Origin: DATCYX01 sp963714425
GTDB lineage: Bacteria > Chloroflexota > Anaerolineae > Anaerolineales > UBA4823
Assembly: GCA_963714425.1 (NCBI GenBank)
Contig: CAVQOI010000004.1
Coordinates: 558,001 to 622,000, forward strand
Reading direction: 5' to 3'
Length of the DNA: 64,000 nt
Shown here: positions 45,980 through 54,452 of the stretch, piece after piece
Layout: each line of letters opens with the position of its first letter
Numbering within the stretch: the stretch's first letter is position 1
Made by a program: the position numbers and the translations under genes
The notes under the pieces: model-generated
The model's input: only the letters and a program-made list of their open reading frames with translations
Database searches by the model: none
What the model was told of the DNA's origin: nothing

Positions 45980-46975
45980 TTATCCTAATTCAACCGGGCT
46001 GCTAAGCAGGGCTGTCATCAGGCGAACTCCATTTTGAACGTCTTCAAAATCCACCATTTCTGAAGGGGAATGGATATAGCGACAGGGTATGGACAGGCAT
46101 CCAACAGGCACGCCGGCACGTGAGATCTGGATTGCTCGTGCGTCGGTTGTCCCAGCATCCAGAATCTCCATCTGGTAAGGCAGACCAGCTTCTCGGGCAG
46201 TTTCCACCATCCAATTCACGACGCGCGGGTCCGTGAGCATTCCCCCGTCGCGCACTTTAATCGCAGGACCTCTCCCCAGTCCAACCTCCATGTGCTTGTC
46301 TTTCGGTGTGTCGCCGGTACCGGTGACATCCACTGCCAGGCCTAAATCGGGATCGATGCCATAAGCAGCGGTAGTGGCCCCGCGTAAGCCAACTTCCTCC
46401 TGAACGCTAAATACGAAAAACAGCTCGTGCGGCGTAGACCCTAGCTGTCTAAGGGTCTCAACCATTACAGCCACGCCAATCCGATCATCCATAGCCTTGG
46501 CGATCAGCCGCCCACCCAGATCGGTGAAAGGACGCTCGAAGGCTGCAATAGAACCAACGCTCACCGGGCAGGATTTCCGGTCGCGAGCACCAACGTCAAT
46601 GAACAATTCGTCCAGAGCGGAGGCCCCAGAATCGCTGCGATATTGTTTGCCGATCACACCGGATACCCCATCCATGAAGCGCACGCGCCCACCGGTAAGG
46701 TGATGGGCACGCACACCCCCGATAGTAGTAAACCGAGCGAAGCCGTTCTCGTCCACATGGGTGACAATTAGACCGATCTCGTCCATATGCGCCGAGAGCA
46801 TGATCTTTTTTCCATTCGGACCTAATTGCCCTTTGCAAGCGATCAGATTACCCAATGCGTCCACACGCAGGTCGTCAACCAGGGACTTGATCTCTGCGTG
46901 GATGGCCTCGCGGATTTTCGTTTCAGATCCCGATGGACCGGGGATTTCTACCAATTTCTTGATGAGTTCCTTCAT
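45980..46975 (-). CDS. M42-family aminopeptidase (first of three, 3' most)
   Basis: A 331-residue M42 metallopeptidase. Metal and catalytic residues are in AHMDEIGLIV, AMDDRIGVAVM, SVQEEVGLRGA, LGLAVDVTGT and PCRYIHSPSEMV. M42 enzymes form hollow tetrahedral dodecamers (TET) that trim peptides, or act as endoglucanase-associated aminopeptidases. CGGAGACAA precedes the ATG. All residues needed for two metal ions appear present. It is last in a run of three paralogues on the minus strand. Confidence 0.9.
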   Translation of the reverse strand: MKELIKKLVEIPGPSGSETKIREAIHAEIKSLVDDLRVDALGNLIACKGQLGPNGKKIMLSAHMDEIGLIVTHVDENGFARFTTIGGVRAHHLTGGRVRFMDGVSGVIGKQYRSDSGASALDELFIDVGARDRKSCPVSVGSIAAFERPFTDLGGRLIAKAMDDRIGVAVMVETLRQLGSTPHELFFVFSVQEEVGLRGATTAAYGIDPDLGLAVDVTGTGDTPKDKHMEVGLGRGPAIKVRDGGMLTDPRVVNWMVETAREAGLPYQMEILDAGTTDARAIQISRAGVPVGCLSIPCRYIHSPSEMVDFEDVQNGVRLMTALLSSPVELG

Positions 46976-47034
46976 TTGTCTCCGGATATTTGAGGCTTGA
47001 ATAATGAGGGCTGCTGGTTAGCTATGCCCGACAC

Positions 47035-48111
47035 TTAAGTACCTGCGCCTTTTGTTAGAAAATCGGGCTCCAAGCGTATCAACGCGGTCTGCACCAGTGC
47101 TAGGGTATGCTTCCAATCTGATAGGCGAGCGATAGCTGCCGGTGTGTGGTTGTACCGCGCCGGCACCGAGACCGAGACGCTGGGTATCCCCGCCCGCTGC
47201 CTATGCATGGCTCCAGCATCTGTACCTCCCCCGCCGGGCTGGCGGATCTGGTAAGAGATGCCTGCAGATTCGGCACTTTCCACCAAGTGTCGAACCAGAC
47301 GCGGGTGTGAGAGCGTGCCGCGGTCAGCGATGTAGATCGCCGGACCGGCTCCCAGACGAGAGTTGTAGTGCGTGTTTTCAGAGCCATCCCAGGTTGGCAG
47401 GTCGTAAGCAGGGGTACTGTCCAGGGCGATTGCCAGCTGCGGGTCCATGGCATAAGCTGCCACACCTGCCCCGCGCAAGCCAACTTCTTCCTGGACAGTG
47501 AACGCCGCCAGCAGGTCAATATTTTCTGGTGAGTGTTTGAGAAGCTCAATCAGCGTGACGACACCCAGGCGGTCATCCAACGCTTTGGCTCGCAGGCTGG
47601 GGCCATGCCGGGTGAAGGCCGTTGCAAAGGTGGCGCGATCGCCAACTTTGACTTTTGAGCTGTTTCCAGGGCCAACATCGATTCGTAAAGAATCGATTGA
47701 CTGGGAGGATTTGCGCTCTTCGGAAGTGGTCAAATGCACAGGCTTGGCTCCGATCACACCCGGTACGTGCTCTTTTCCTACCCAGATTGGCTTCCCAAGT
47801 AGCAAGCGCACATCCATGCCACCTACCAGGTCGAAACGGAAAATGCCATCACCCTCATCATGGATCAGGATGAAACCGACTTCGTCCATGTGGGCTGCCA
47901 GCAATACGCGCAAACGCGGCTCCACGCTACCAGCCTTTACTGCCAGAACGTTGCCAAGTGAATCCACGTGCACATCGTCTACGTATTGGCGGATATTCTC
48001 GAGAACAAGCGTGCGCACTTCACTCTCATCACCCGAGACAGCGCAAGCCAGGGTCATTTTTTCCAATAGCCGGATTTGAGCGGCGCCAATCGTAGCTAAT
48101 CTGTCACTCAA
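47035..48111 (-). CDS. M42-family aminopeptidase (second of three)
   Basis: A 358-residue M42 protein with LAAHMDEVGFIL, ALDDRLGVVTLI, TVQEEVGLRGAGVAAYAMD, LAIALDSTPAYD and PARYNHTPAA. Key metal ligands are all present. The GGGGTDAGAMHRQRAG segment replaces the GTTDARAIQ of the first copy, suggesting a different S1 pocket and peptide preference. Its start overlaps the end of the third paralogue by 8 bases, so these two are translationally coupled and may co-assemble. Confidence 0.9.
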   Translation of the reverse strand: MSDRLATIGAAQIRLLEKMTLACAVSGDESEVRTLVLENIRQYVDDVHVDSLGNVLAVKAGSVEPRLRVLLAAHMDEVGFILIHDEGDGIFRFDLVGGMDVRLLLGKPIWVGKEHVPGVIGAKPVHLTTSEERKSSQSIDSLRIDVGPGNSSKVKVGDRATFATAFTRHGPSLRAKALDDRLGVVTLIELLKHSPENIDLLAAFTVQEEVGLRGAGVAAYAMDPQLAIALDSTPAYDLPTWDGSENTHYNSRLGAGPAIYIADRGTLSHPRLVRHLVESAESAGISYQIRQPGGGGTDAGAMHRQRAGIPSVSVSVPARYNHTPAAIARLSDWKHTLALVQTALIRLEPDFLTKGAGT

Positions 48112-49159
48112 AGCTCAATTTCTCCATGATGGTATCATCCAGCCGGGCAGCAAACTCCGCCAGCAATCGCCCAGCTCGGGCAATATCTTTAATCGCGATC
48201 ATCTCAACCGGTGTATGCATGTAGCGGAGGGGAATCCCAATCACCATGGTGGGGATGCCATCTGCGGCTACCTGCATGCTGAAAGCATCAGTACCCGATC
48301 GGGCACCGGTCACTTCGACCTTATACGGAATTTCCAGGAGCTCAGCGAGGTCTTTGAAGGCGGTAAACAGTCCAGGATGGATGTTCGGTCCCTGGAACAG
48401 TACGATGCCCTTGCCCATCTCAAATGTTTTATGCGAAGGTGTTCCAGGACCGCTGGCAAAGGTGACGTCTAAGGCAACACCTAAGGCAGGTCGAAGCTGG
48501 AAAGTTGAAGTGGCTGCGCCTCCCAGGGTCTCTTCTTCTTGCACAGTAGCAACCGCCCATACATCCCAGTGGTTCTGGCGAGTTCGGAGCTCCTGCAAAC
48601 ACTCAGTGAGCGCAGCCACAGAAGCGCGATTGTCCAGGCTGTGCCCAACCAGAATCTCGTTGCGCAACTCAAAGGGCGATTGAGCAAAAGAGACAAGATC
48701 ACCCAGGCGCACCTGGCGAGCCAATTCTGCGGCTTCCAGACCGGTGTCCACAAGCATATTCTCTAGGTACACCGGTCCGTTATTGTTTTCGGGTGGCAAC
48801 AGGAATGACGGAGGCTGGACAATCACGCCCGGGAGGTCTTTCCGCCCGTGGACAATGACAAGCTGTCCAGGAAGCACGCGCTCGTCAATACTACCCACTT
48901 CGGCGAGGCGCAAGAATTCTCCAGCGATCCCCTTCACCATCAGCCCAATTGCGTCCATATGAGCGGCAATCAGCAATCCGCGGCGTGGCTCTGCACCAAC
49001 ACCGCGCTTGAGAGCGTGCAGGCTTCCAATGCGGCTGGTGCTGAGCTCGTCAACAAGAGGTTCCCAGGCCTCTGCGATCATCCGACGAGCTGGCTCTTCG
49101 TGCCCGCTCAATCCGGGTATGCTGATCAGCTCTTTCAAAAACGAGGTCAATTCTGGCAT
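48104..49159 (-). CDS. M42-family aminopeptidase (third of three, divergent)
   Basis: A 351-residue M42 protein and the first gene of the run in transcription order. Motifs are IAAHMDAIGLMV, HSLDNRASVAAL (Asn replaces the second Asp of the usual DDR), TVQEEETLGGAA, LGVALDVTFA and PLRYMHTPVEMI. It diverges most from the other two, notably in LDNR and EEETLGG, but keeps the metal-binding His, Asp and Glu. Substrate preference unknown. Confidence 0.88.
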   Translation of the reverse strand: MPELTSFLKELISIPGLSGHEEPARRMIAEAWEPLVDELSTSRIGSLHALKRGVGAEPRRGLLIAAHMDAIGLMVKGIAGEFLRLAEVGSIDERVLPGQLVIVHGRKDLPGVIVQPPSFLLPPENNNGPVYLENMLVDTGLEAAELARQVRLGDLVSFAQSPFELRNEILVGHSLDNRASVAALTECLQELRTRQNHWDVWAVATVQEEETLGGAATSTFQLRPALGVALDVTFASGPGTPSHKTFEMGKGIVLFQGPNIHPGLFTAFKDLAELLEIPYKVEVTGARSGTDAFSMQVAADGIPTMVIGIPLRYMHTPVEMIAIKDIARAGRLLAEFAARLDDTIMEKLSFE

Positions 49160-49243
49160 GTGTCTTTTCTCTTATGAGAGCGGGGGATGGGGGTTTGCAG
49201 TTGAGCGAACCCGCTTGAGACCCTCCACCCCACGTAAACAATC

Positions 49244-49696
49244 CTACGTATCGGGTGGGTTTGTGACGGTAGGTAGTTGGGTAGTCGCCGGGGTAGGTGT
49301 AACCGTGGGAGCAGCGGTTGAAGATGGGGTTGGTGTGAGGGTTGGAAATTGAGTTATGGTCGGGGACGCACTGGGCGGCAAGGTCTTCGTTTGCGTCGGC
49401 GAGGGCGAAGCCGTGGGTGTGGTCGTGAGTGTCAGGGTTGGTGACGGGGTCCTGGTGTGGGTACCCCCAGCCGGGAAGGGCGAAAGCGTTGGGAAAGGAG
49501 TGAGGCTTGGAGTCATGGTAATTGTTCGAGTGGCAGTGACCGTTGCAGTAGAGGTAGCTGTCGCCGGAGGCAAAGGTCCTTGATCGGGAGCAAGGCCTAC
49601 AGCGAACAGACCGATGCAATAACAAGGGATAGTTGCCAGGGTGATGGCGAGCAAGGTTACGCGCAGTCGCCTTCGGGCGCTGGGATCGGAAAGCAT
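49244..49696 (-). CDS. Membrane-anchored Ser/Thr/Pro-rich protein
   Basis: About 150 residues. A basic head (MLSDPSARRRLR), one hydrophobic helix (VTLLAITLATIPCYCIGLFAVGLA) and then about 115 residues of almost pure Thr/Pro/Ser/Ala with no folded domain. It probably reaches into or across the wall as a stalk, perhaps heavily modified. Chosen start 49696 sits 9 bases after an extended -10 (TGTTATCAT, hexamer at 49706-49711). The opposite strand is also open through this repeat, but only because of the low-complexity sequence. Confidence 0.65.
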   Translation of the reverse strand: MLSDPSARRRLRVTLLAITLATIPCYCIGLFAVGLAPDQGPLPPATATSTATVTATRTITMTPSLTPFPTLSPFPAGGTHTRTPSPTLTLTTTPTASPSPTQTKTLPPSASPTITQFPTLTPTPSSTAAPTVTPTPATTQLPTVTNPPDT

Positions 49697-49705
49697 CTCG
49701 GCTTG

Positions 49706-49714
49706 ATGATAACA
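49706..49714 (-). promoter_or_regulatory. Extended -10 (TGTTATCAT) of the Ser/Thr/Pro-rich gene
   Basis: On the minus strand TG-T-TATCAT lies 9 bases before the ATG at 49696; the leader would be two or three bases at most. Confidence 0.4.
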
Positions 49715-49857
49715 CCAATTTAAGAAAGGGGACAGGTGAGGAACTTCTATGGTTAAACTCCCCACAATTGCCTTTGATATGGTAGAACACGCAGGCAATC
49801 CATATGGTGACTGGCAATAATGGAGTAAAATCGTCTCCAAAGGAGTAAACTGGGATT

Positions 49858-50336
49858 GTGCTAGATAAGCTGTCCGAGAAGCAGCAGATCAGCGCAGTCT
49901 GGCACTGAAATCTCACAGGAGAGTCGAGCGAAGAGCTGAGCAGCATCCAGCAACTCGCCGATCGGATGACCAAATTTCTCAATTGGTTTGATCTCTGGGA
50001 GGCAGCTCTCCTCTGTTTACAATGTGCCACTCTCAGGCCTTGCTGGATTCGTCTTGAGGCAGGTAGGGTTTGGCGTGCATACCGGGCGGGTGTCCATGGG
50101 CAATTGGCTCACCTGTGTATGGGTGAGATCGCGGTGCTGGGAACAGAATCCAATCTGGCAGCGTGACTTTTCTCTTAGGCGGGGGTAAGTGAAGTGCTCG
50201 TCAGAGCAGCCCCGCGCAGCGTACCAGCTTGCCCGATGAGGGCATTCAACTGACAAACCAGGTGCTGAAGGGCATCAGCCAGGCAGTCTCGGCGTGCTTG
50301 TACGGTGTTGCTCTAATCCACCAGGTTGAGAAATGA
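49858..50336 (+). pseudogene. Possible decayed gene of unknown family
   Basis: About 480 bases where protein-like pieces appear in several plus-strand frames: VLDKLSEKQQISAVWH then a stop, SSEELSSIQQLADRMTKFLN in the same frame, later DEGIQLTNQVLKGISQAVSA ending QVEK and a TGA at 50334. AAGGAG precedes the GTG at 49858. No family can be named. The piece may be an old gene with several stops and shifts, or chance. Positions 49715-49857 hold nothing I can identify. Confidence 0.35.
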
Positions 50337-50350
50337 CAGGAGATATTCAA

Positions 50351-50650
50351 ATGTTGATCTACGAGCACAAGCGCACGAAAGATCTGATCACCCGAATGGT
50401 CGCTCTTGGAAATATCATCCGGCTCACCTCAATCACGCTCTTCGTGGTCCTGTTCGGTACGTTACTCACACTGCTCGCCAGGTTACTGGTTGCGGAGCTG
50501 TGGTGGCTGGGCGGGCTTTATGGTGTGCTGATCGGCTTCGGATTGGGAGTTTACGCTTCATCCCTGCTGACAATCACCCTGGAATGGATGGCGCAATCAC
50601 TCGTTGCGCAAGGCGAGATTTTGGCTACCCTGAAGAAAGATGCCGGCTGA
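50351..50650 (+). CDS. Small two-helix membrane protein
   Basis: About 99 residues: a cytoplasmic head (MLIYEHKRTKDLITRMVALG), two hydrophobic helices (about 28-75) and a short helical tail (QSLVAQGEILATLKKDAG). No family recognised. The ATG at 50351 has CAGGAG 8 bases upstream; the ATG at 50333 lies before that site and is less likely. The end overlaps the PIG-L gene by 11 bases. Confidence 0.6.
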   Translation: MLIYEHKRTKDLITRMVALGNIIRLTSITLFVVLFGTLLTLLARLLVAELWWLGGLYGVLIGFGLGVYASSLLTITLEWMAQSLVAQGEILATLKKDAG

Positions 50651-51428
50651 CCTTCCTTCCATAAGCTCCTCAAACCCCCGGTCATGGATCTATCTCTCCC
50701 CCCACTTTGACGACATCGCCTTGTCTTGTGGGGGTTTGATCTGGGAGCAGGTCCGAAGCGGGGATGTGGTCAGCGTGTGGACACTTTGCGCCGATGAGCC
50801 GCCCAGTGAAGGCCTTTCTTCTTTCGCCCAGAGCCTGCACCGCCGCTGGAATGAAAGCGCCAATGAGAATGTACAGGGAAAACTAACGGCTGGGCTTCGA
50901 AGGCAGGAAGATTTGGCTTCATGCCGGATCATGGGCGCAAACCCACGCCATTTTGACCTGCTGGACTGCATTTACCGCACTAGTCCTGAAGGCACTCACA
51001 TTTACACGTCCGAATCCGCTATCTTCGGTCCTGTCCATCCCATTGAATCACCCCTGATCGAGCAATTAGGGGAACAGCTGGCGAAAAAGATACCCAAAGA
51101 GGCTCAGATCGTTTGCCCTTTGGGCCTGGGAGGGCACGTGGACCACCGCCTGGTGCGCCAGGCAACTGAAAGGCTTAAACAGCCCTTATGGTATTACCTG
51201 GATTATCCATATGTCCTGGATCACGCCGAACAGATATCTACGCTGGTTGAACCACACTGGACAATGCGTACCTACCCTATCTCTCCTGCTGGTTTGGCAG
51301 CCTGGGGGAAGGCAATTACCGCCCACATCTCCCAGATCAGCTCATTCTGGACTGATCTAGAGAGCATGTATGCCGCCCTCAGCTCATACTTACAGGAATA
51401 TCGAGGTGTAGTGTTGTGGAGAAGTTAA
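50640..51428 (+). CDS. PIG-L (LmbE) family N-acetylglucosaminyl deacetylase-like protein
   Basis: A 262-residue zinc hydrolase with the family motifs YLSPHFDDIALSCGG (PHxDD; zinc His/Asp and catalytic Asp) and GLGGHVDHRLVRQA (HxDH). PIG-L/LmbE proteins remove acetyl groups from GlcNAc-containing substrates such as mycothiol or bacillithiol precursors, or from glycolipids. The substrate here is unknown. Translation is probably coupled to the preceding small membrane protein by an 11-base overlap. Confidence 0.88.
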   Translation: MPADLPSISSSNPRSWIYLSPHFDDIALSCGGLIWEQVRSGDVVSVWTLCADEPPSEGLSSFAQSLHRRWNESANENVQGKLTAGLRRQEDLASCRIMGANPRHFDLLDCIYRTSPEGTHIYTSESAIFGPVHPIESPLIEQLGEQLAKKIPKEAQIVCPLGLGGHVDHRLVRQATERLKQPLWYYLDYPYVLDHAEQISTLVEPHWTMRTYPISPAGLAAWGKAITAHISQISSFWTDLESMYAALSSYLQEYRGVVLWRS

Positions 51429-51447
51429 ATAGCCAGGACGGCTGATC

Positions 51448-51476
51448 TTGCAATCCACTATAACTTGTGCTAAAAT
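51448..51476 (+). promoter_or_regulatory. Promoter of greA (-35 and extended -10)
   Basis: TTGCAA (51448-51453), a 17-base spacer, and TGC-TAAAAT with the hexamer at 51471-51476. Transcription would begin near 51483, leaving a leader of about 110 bases before greA. The -10 is the same TGCTAAAAT as before uvrA and the FG-GAP gene. Confidence 0.75.
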
Positions 51477-51594
51477 GTCGGCGCGGCGCGGTCGGGGTTC
51501 TTCCACTGCTAGCCGCGGTTCGTTTCCTAGGAAGGATTCGATGTAAAATCGCTCCTCGTAGAGTGATTTTATTATCTCGATAAATGGAGTAGAC

Positions 51595-52056
51595 ATGCCC
51601 CCCTCATTTTTAACCCGCGAGGGACACGAGAAGTTACAAGAAGAGCTGGATTACCTGCGCACTGTCAAGCGTCAGGAGGTAGCCGAGCGTCTGCATGAAG
51701 CCATGGAGGGCGGCGAGCTAATCGAAGACGCAGAGTACGAAGCCGCAAAGAACGAACAGGCATTCGTCGAAGGGCGCATCCAAGAGCTCGAAATCCTCCT
51801 CGCAAATGCCCGCGTCATTGAGGAGGACGCTTCTGCAGAATTTGTACAGGTTGGCACGCGGGTGACCATTCAGGAGAACGGCAACGACCCGGAAGTGTAC
51901 ATTATCGTGGGACCAGCGGAAGCAAACCCACGCAACGGGCGGATATCCAATGAATCTCCGCTTGGGCGCGCTCTGATGGACCACCGCGCTGGAGATACAG
52001 TGCGAGTGGACGCTCCTGGCGGAACCTTTACCGTCAAACTTATTAAGGTGGGTTGA
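51595..52056 (+). CDS. greA: Transcription elongation factor GreA
   Basis: A 153-residue protein: the N-terminal coiled coil (TREGHEKLQEELDYLRTVKRQEVAERLHEAMEGGELIEDAEYEAAK) carries the acidic tip that reaches the polymerase active site, and the C-terminal FKBP-like domain ends YIIVGPAEANPRNGRISNESPLGRALMDHRAGDTV. GreA rescues arrested RNA polymerase by stimulating transcript cleavage. Full length for the family. A strong terminator follows, then lysS. Confidence 0.96.
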   Translation: MPPSFLTREGHEKLQEELDYLRTVKRQEVAERLHEAMEGGELIEDAEYEAAKNEQAFVEGRIQELEILLANARVIEEDASAEFVQVGTRVTIQENGNDPEVYIIVGPAEANPRNGRISNESPLGRALMDHRAGDTVRVDAPGGTFTVKLIKVG

Positions 52057-52074
52057 TCTGGGGCCGATAGATGA

Positions 52075-52106
52075 GCCCCGCGCAGGTACTCTTGCGCGGG
52101 GCTTTT
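52075..52106 (+). terminator. Rho-independent terminator after greA
   Basis: A perfect 10-bp stem, GCCCCGCGCA / TGCGCGGGGC, with an 8-base loop, followed by TTTTGCTT. It lies 18 bases past the greA stop. Confidence 0.9.
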
Positions 52107-52130
52107 GCTTAATTTGCAAAGGGAGTCCTG

Positions 52131-53666
52131 ATGAATAGCGAAGAATCACGCAAAAGCCAATTCACCAACCTGGAAAAGGTGCGCCTGGAAAAGATTGAGC
52201 GTTTGCGACAGAGCGGCATGGATCCATACCCCACTCGCGCCCAACGCACGCACACCAGCTTGCAAGCCATTAGCGCATTTGAGCAAGACGAATCCAACAC
52301 TGCCAGCCAGCCTGTCAAGGTCACGCTCGCTGGTCGCCTGCGCTCGATGCGCCTGATGGGCAAGATCACCTTTGCCCACATCGAGGATGGCGATGGCAGA
52401 GTACAGCTCTTTCTGCGCCAGGACAGCCTCGGAGAGTCCAGCTTTGACCTATTCAATCGCGAACTCGATCTGGGCGATTTCATCCAGGCCTCGGGTGAGA
52501 TGTTCCGTACTCGGACTGGTGAGGTGACCCTCAGGGTGGAATCATATCGCCTGCTGGCAAAGGCCGTCACGCCACTCCCAGCAGCCAAGGATGAAGTGGT
52601 GGACGGGCAGGTCGTGCGCCATGCTACGCTTGCAGACCCCGAATCGCGCTACCGGCAGCGCTATGCCGACCTGGCAGTGAACCCGGATGTGCGTTCCATC
52701 TTCCACACCCGCGCTGGAATACTGCGCGCTATCCGGGAGTTCCTGGATGAGCGTGGATTTTTAGAAGTGGAAACACCAGTCTTGCAGCCGATTTATGGCG
52801 GGGCGGCAGCGCGCCCATTCATCACCCACCATAACCAGCTCAAGCAAGATTTGTACTTGCGCATCTCTTTCGAGCTGTACCTCAAGCGCTTGCTGGTCGG
52901 GAATTTGGAGCGCGTCTATGAGATCGGACGAGACTTCCGCAACGAGGGCGTCGACCGAACTCACAACCCTGAATTCACAATGCTGGAGTTCTACTGGGCC
53001 TACGCTGATTACCTGCAAGTGATGGAGCTCACTGAGCAGATGATCGTCTACGCTGCCGATAAGGTGCTGGGACGGCGCAGCTTGACCTACCAGGGGCAGG
53101 AAATCAACCTGGAGCTGCCCTGGCGGCGAATGGAGCTACCCCAGGCGCTGATCGAGGTGTGCGAGATCGACATCGACAAACACCCAAGCGCAGAGAGCTT
53201 GAGGGCAGCGATGGAGAAACGTGATCTACACGCCGACCCAAGGGCAACGCGTGGCAAGCTGATCGAGTCGCTGATGGGTGAGTTCCTGGAGCCGGCCTCG
53301 ATCCAGCCCACTTTCATCTACAATTACCCACGCGACATTTCGCCGCTGGCGAAGAGCCTGCCCGAAAACCCGAGCATCGTGGAGCGCTTCGAATGCTTTC
53401 TGGCTGGTTTCGAGCTGTGCAACGCCTTCACCGAGCTAAACGATCCGCTCGACCAGGAAGCCCGCTTCCGAGAGATGGGCCGCGATTACGCTGCCGACGA
53501 TGAGGAACGCCACCCCATGGACGATGATTACCTGCGCGCCATGCGCTACGGCATGCCCCCCAACGGCGGCTTTGGCATGGGCATCGACCGGCTGACCATG
53601 CTGTTCACCGACAGCCCCAACATCCGCGAGGTGATCCTGTTCCCGCATCTACGAGAGAAGGAATAG
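52131..53666 (+). CDS. lysS: Lysyl-tRNA synthetase (class II)
   Basis: A 511-residue enzyme charging tRNA-Lys. The N-terminal OB-fold anticodon-binding domain (about 60-170, VTLAGRLRSMRLMGKITFAHIED) is followed by class II motif 1 (GFLEVETPVLQPIYGGAAARPF), motif 2 (GRDFRNEGVDRTHNPEFTMLE) and motif 3 (GGFGMGIDRLTMLF). Length and order match bacterial LysS. AAAGGGAG precedes the ATG. It begins 24 bases after the greA terminator. Confidence 0.97.
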   Translation: MNSEESRKSQFTNLEKVRLEKIERLRQSGMDPYPTRAQRTHTSLQAISAFEQDESNTASQPVKVTLAGRLRSMRLMGKITFAHIEDGDGRVQLFLRQDSLGESSFDLFNRELDLGDFIQASGEMFRTRTGEVTLRVESYRLLAKAVTPLPAAKDEVVDGQVVRHATLADPESRYRQRYADLAVNPDVRSIFHTRAGILRAIREFLDERGFLEVETPVLQPIYGGAAARPFITHHNQLKQDLYLRISFELYLKRLLVGNLERVYEIGRDFRNEGVDRTHNPEFTMLEFYWAYADYLQVMELTEQMIVYAADKVLGRRSLTYQGQEINLELPWRRMELPQALIEVCEIDIDKHPSAESLRAAMEKRDLHADPRATRGKLIESLMGEFLEPASIQPTFIYNYPRDISPLAKSLPENPSIVERFECFLAGFELCNAFTELNDPLDQEARFREMGRDYAADDEERHPMDDDYLRAMRYGMPPNGGFGMGIDRLTMLFTDSPNIREVILFPHLREKE

Positions 53667-53702
53667 AGCATACCCCATACCCATTCGACGTAGTTTCAGC
53701 TT

Positions 53703-53987
53703 TTATTGATCCCGGTTGTCGATAATCACGACAATTCCGCCCATGCGGGCTTCATCCGCCCAGCAGCGGACGCCATCGATGAAGCACTCGTGGCTGGGAT
53801 GCACATCACCCGTGTCGGAGTACATAGCCTCAAAACCACCGAAAATCGAAGTATTGTAAAACGCTAGGTGGCGGCCATTTTTGTCCACCGCTCGCTCGAC
53901 GCAGCTAGAGCATACCGCCATAGGATAGCGAGGCAGGTAGGGCATGGGCGAAGAGCAGTGCGGGCAGGGATGGGTAGTTATATTCAT
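53703..53987 (-). CDS. Small zinc-ribbon protein of unknown function
   Basis: A 94-residue protein: MNITTHPCPHCSSPMPYLPRYPMAVCSSC is a four-Cys zinc ribbon, followed by YNTSIFGGFEAMYSDTGDVH and CFIDGVRCWADEARMGGIVV. The pattern resembles short cytosolic proteins of unknown role found across bacteria. A TAGGAT hexamer stands 7 bases before the ATG, another leaderless layout. It converges with lysS. Confidence 0.7.
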   Translation of the reverse strand: MNITTHPCPHCSSPMPYLPRYPMAVCSSCVERAVDKNGRHLAFYNTSIFGGFEAMYSDTGDVHPSHECFIDGVRCWADEARMGGIVVIIDNRDQ

Positions 53988-54452
53988 TTAAATAATCCTA
54001 TTGGCAAGATGAAACAATTCTATCCGTAGTTAGACTTTTCGCAGGAATTCCTCCACAATGCTTTTGGATACCCGGCCAGCAAGCGGGTTGCTCGTAGGAA
54101 TAGTCGTGCCCGCCCAACCTCCCCGGAGCGAGTCAGCTGTTAGAATACCAGGAAATGAGGGCTTAATAATGGGTGCATCTAATACTAAATGCAATATTCA
54201 GATTAATACCTGGAATTTGCAAGAGAAATTAATTGCAAAATCCGAATAAAGGCGATAGTTCCAGATGTGGCTCTGCCAGATTTCCATCTCATCCAAGGAG
54301 ATGCCAAACATTATTGCGCTCCAGCGAAGAGAACGGTTCATGAGTCTCATACACCTATTAAATGCATGACGAGTCATCAAAGCAGTTAGCGGTGAGAAAT
54401 TGGGTATAATAAGAGTTATATTGTCTAATATTAGTGTTTTTGGGAAGGGTAT
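53988..54452. other. Intergenic stretch, no gene recognised
   Basis: About 465 bases. The first 13 hold the -10-like hexamer (53995-54000, minus) of the zinc-ribbon gene. The rest has only short open frames with no recognisable protein; base composition turns AT-rich toward the right end, which contains the TATAAT at 54405. Confidence 0.5.
54405..54410 (+). promoter_or_regulatory. Candidate -10 (TATAAT) of the methyltransferase gene
   Basis: A consensus TATAAT in GGGTATAATAAG lies 42 bases before the ATG at 54453. No clear -35 at 16-18 bases. Confidence 0.45.

Noticed and set aside
49050..50030. A long minus-strand open frame of 326 codons overlapping the M42 gene and the Thr/Pro-rich gene
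   Set aside because: Its predicted residues show no domain and it is out of frame with two better-supported genes; it is open because of the low-complexity repeat.
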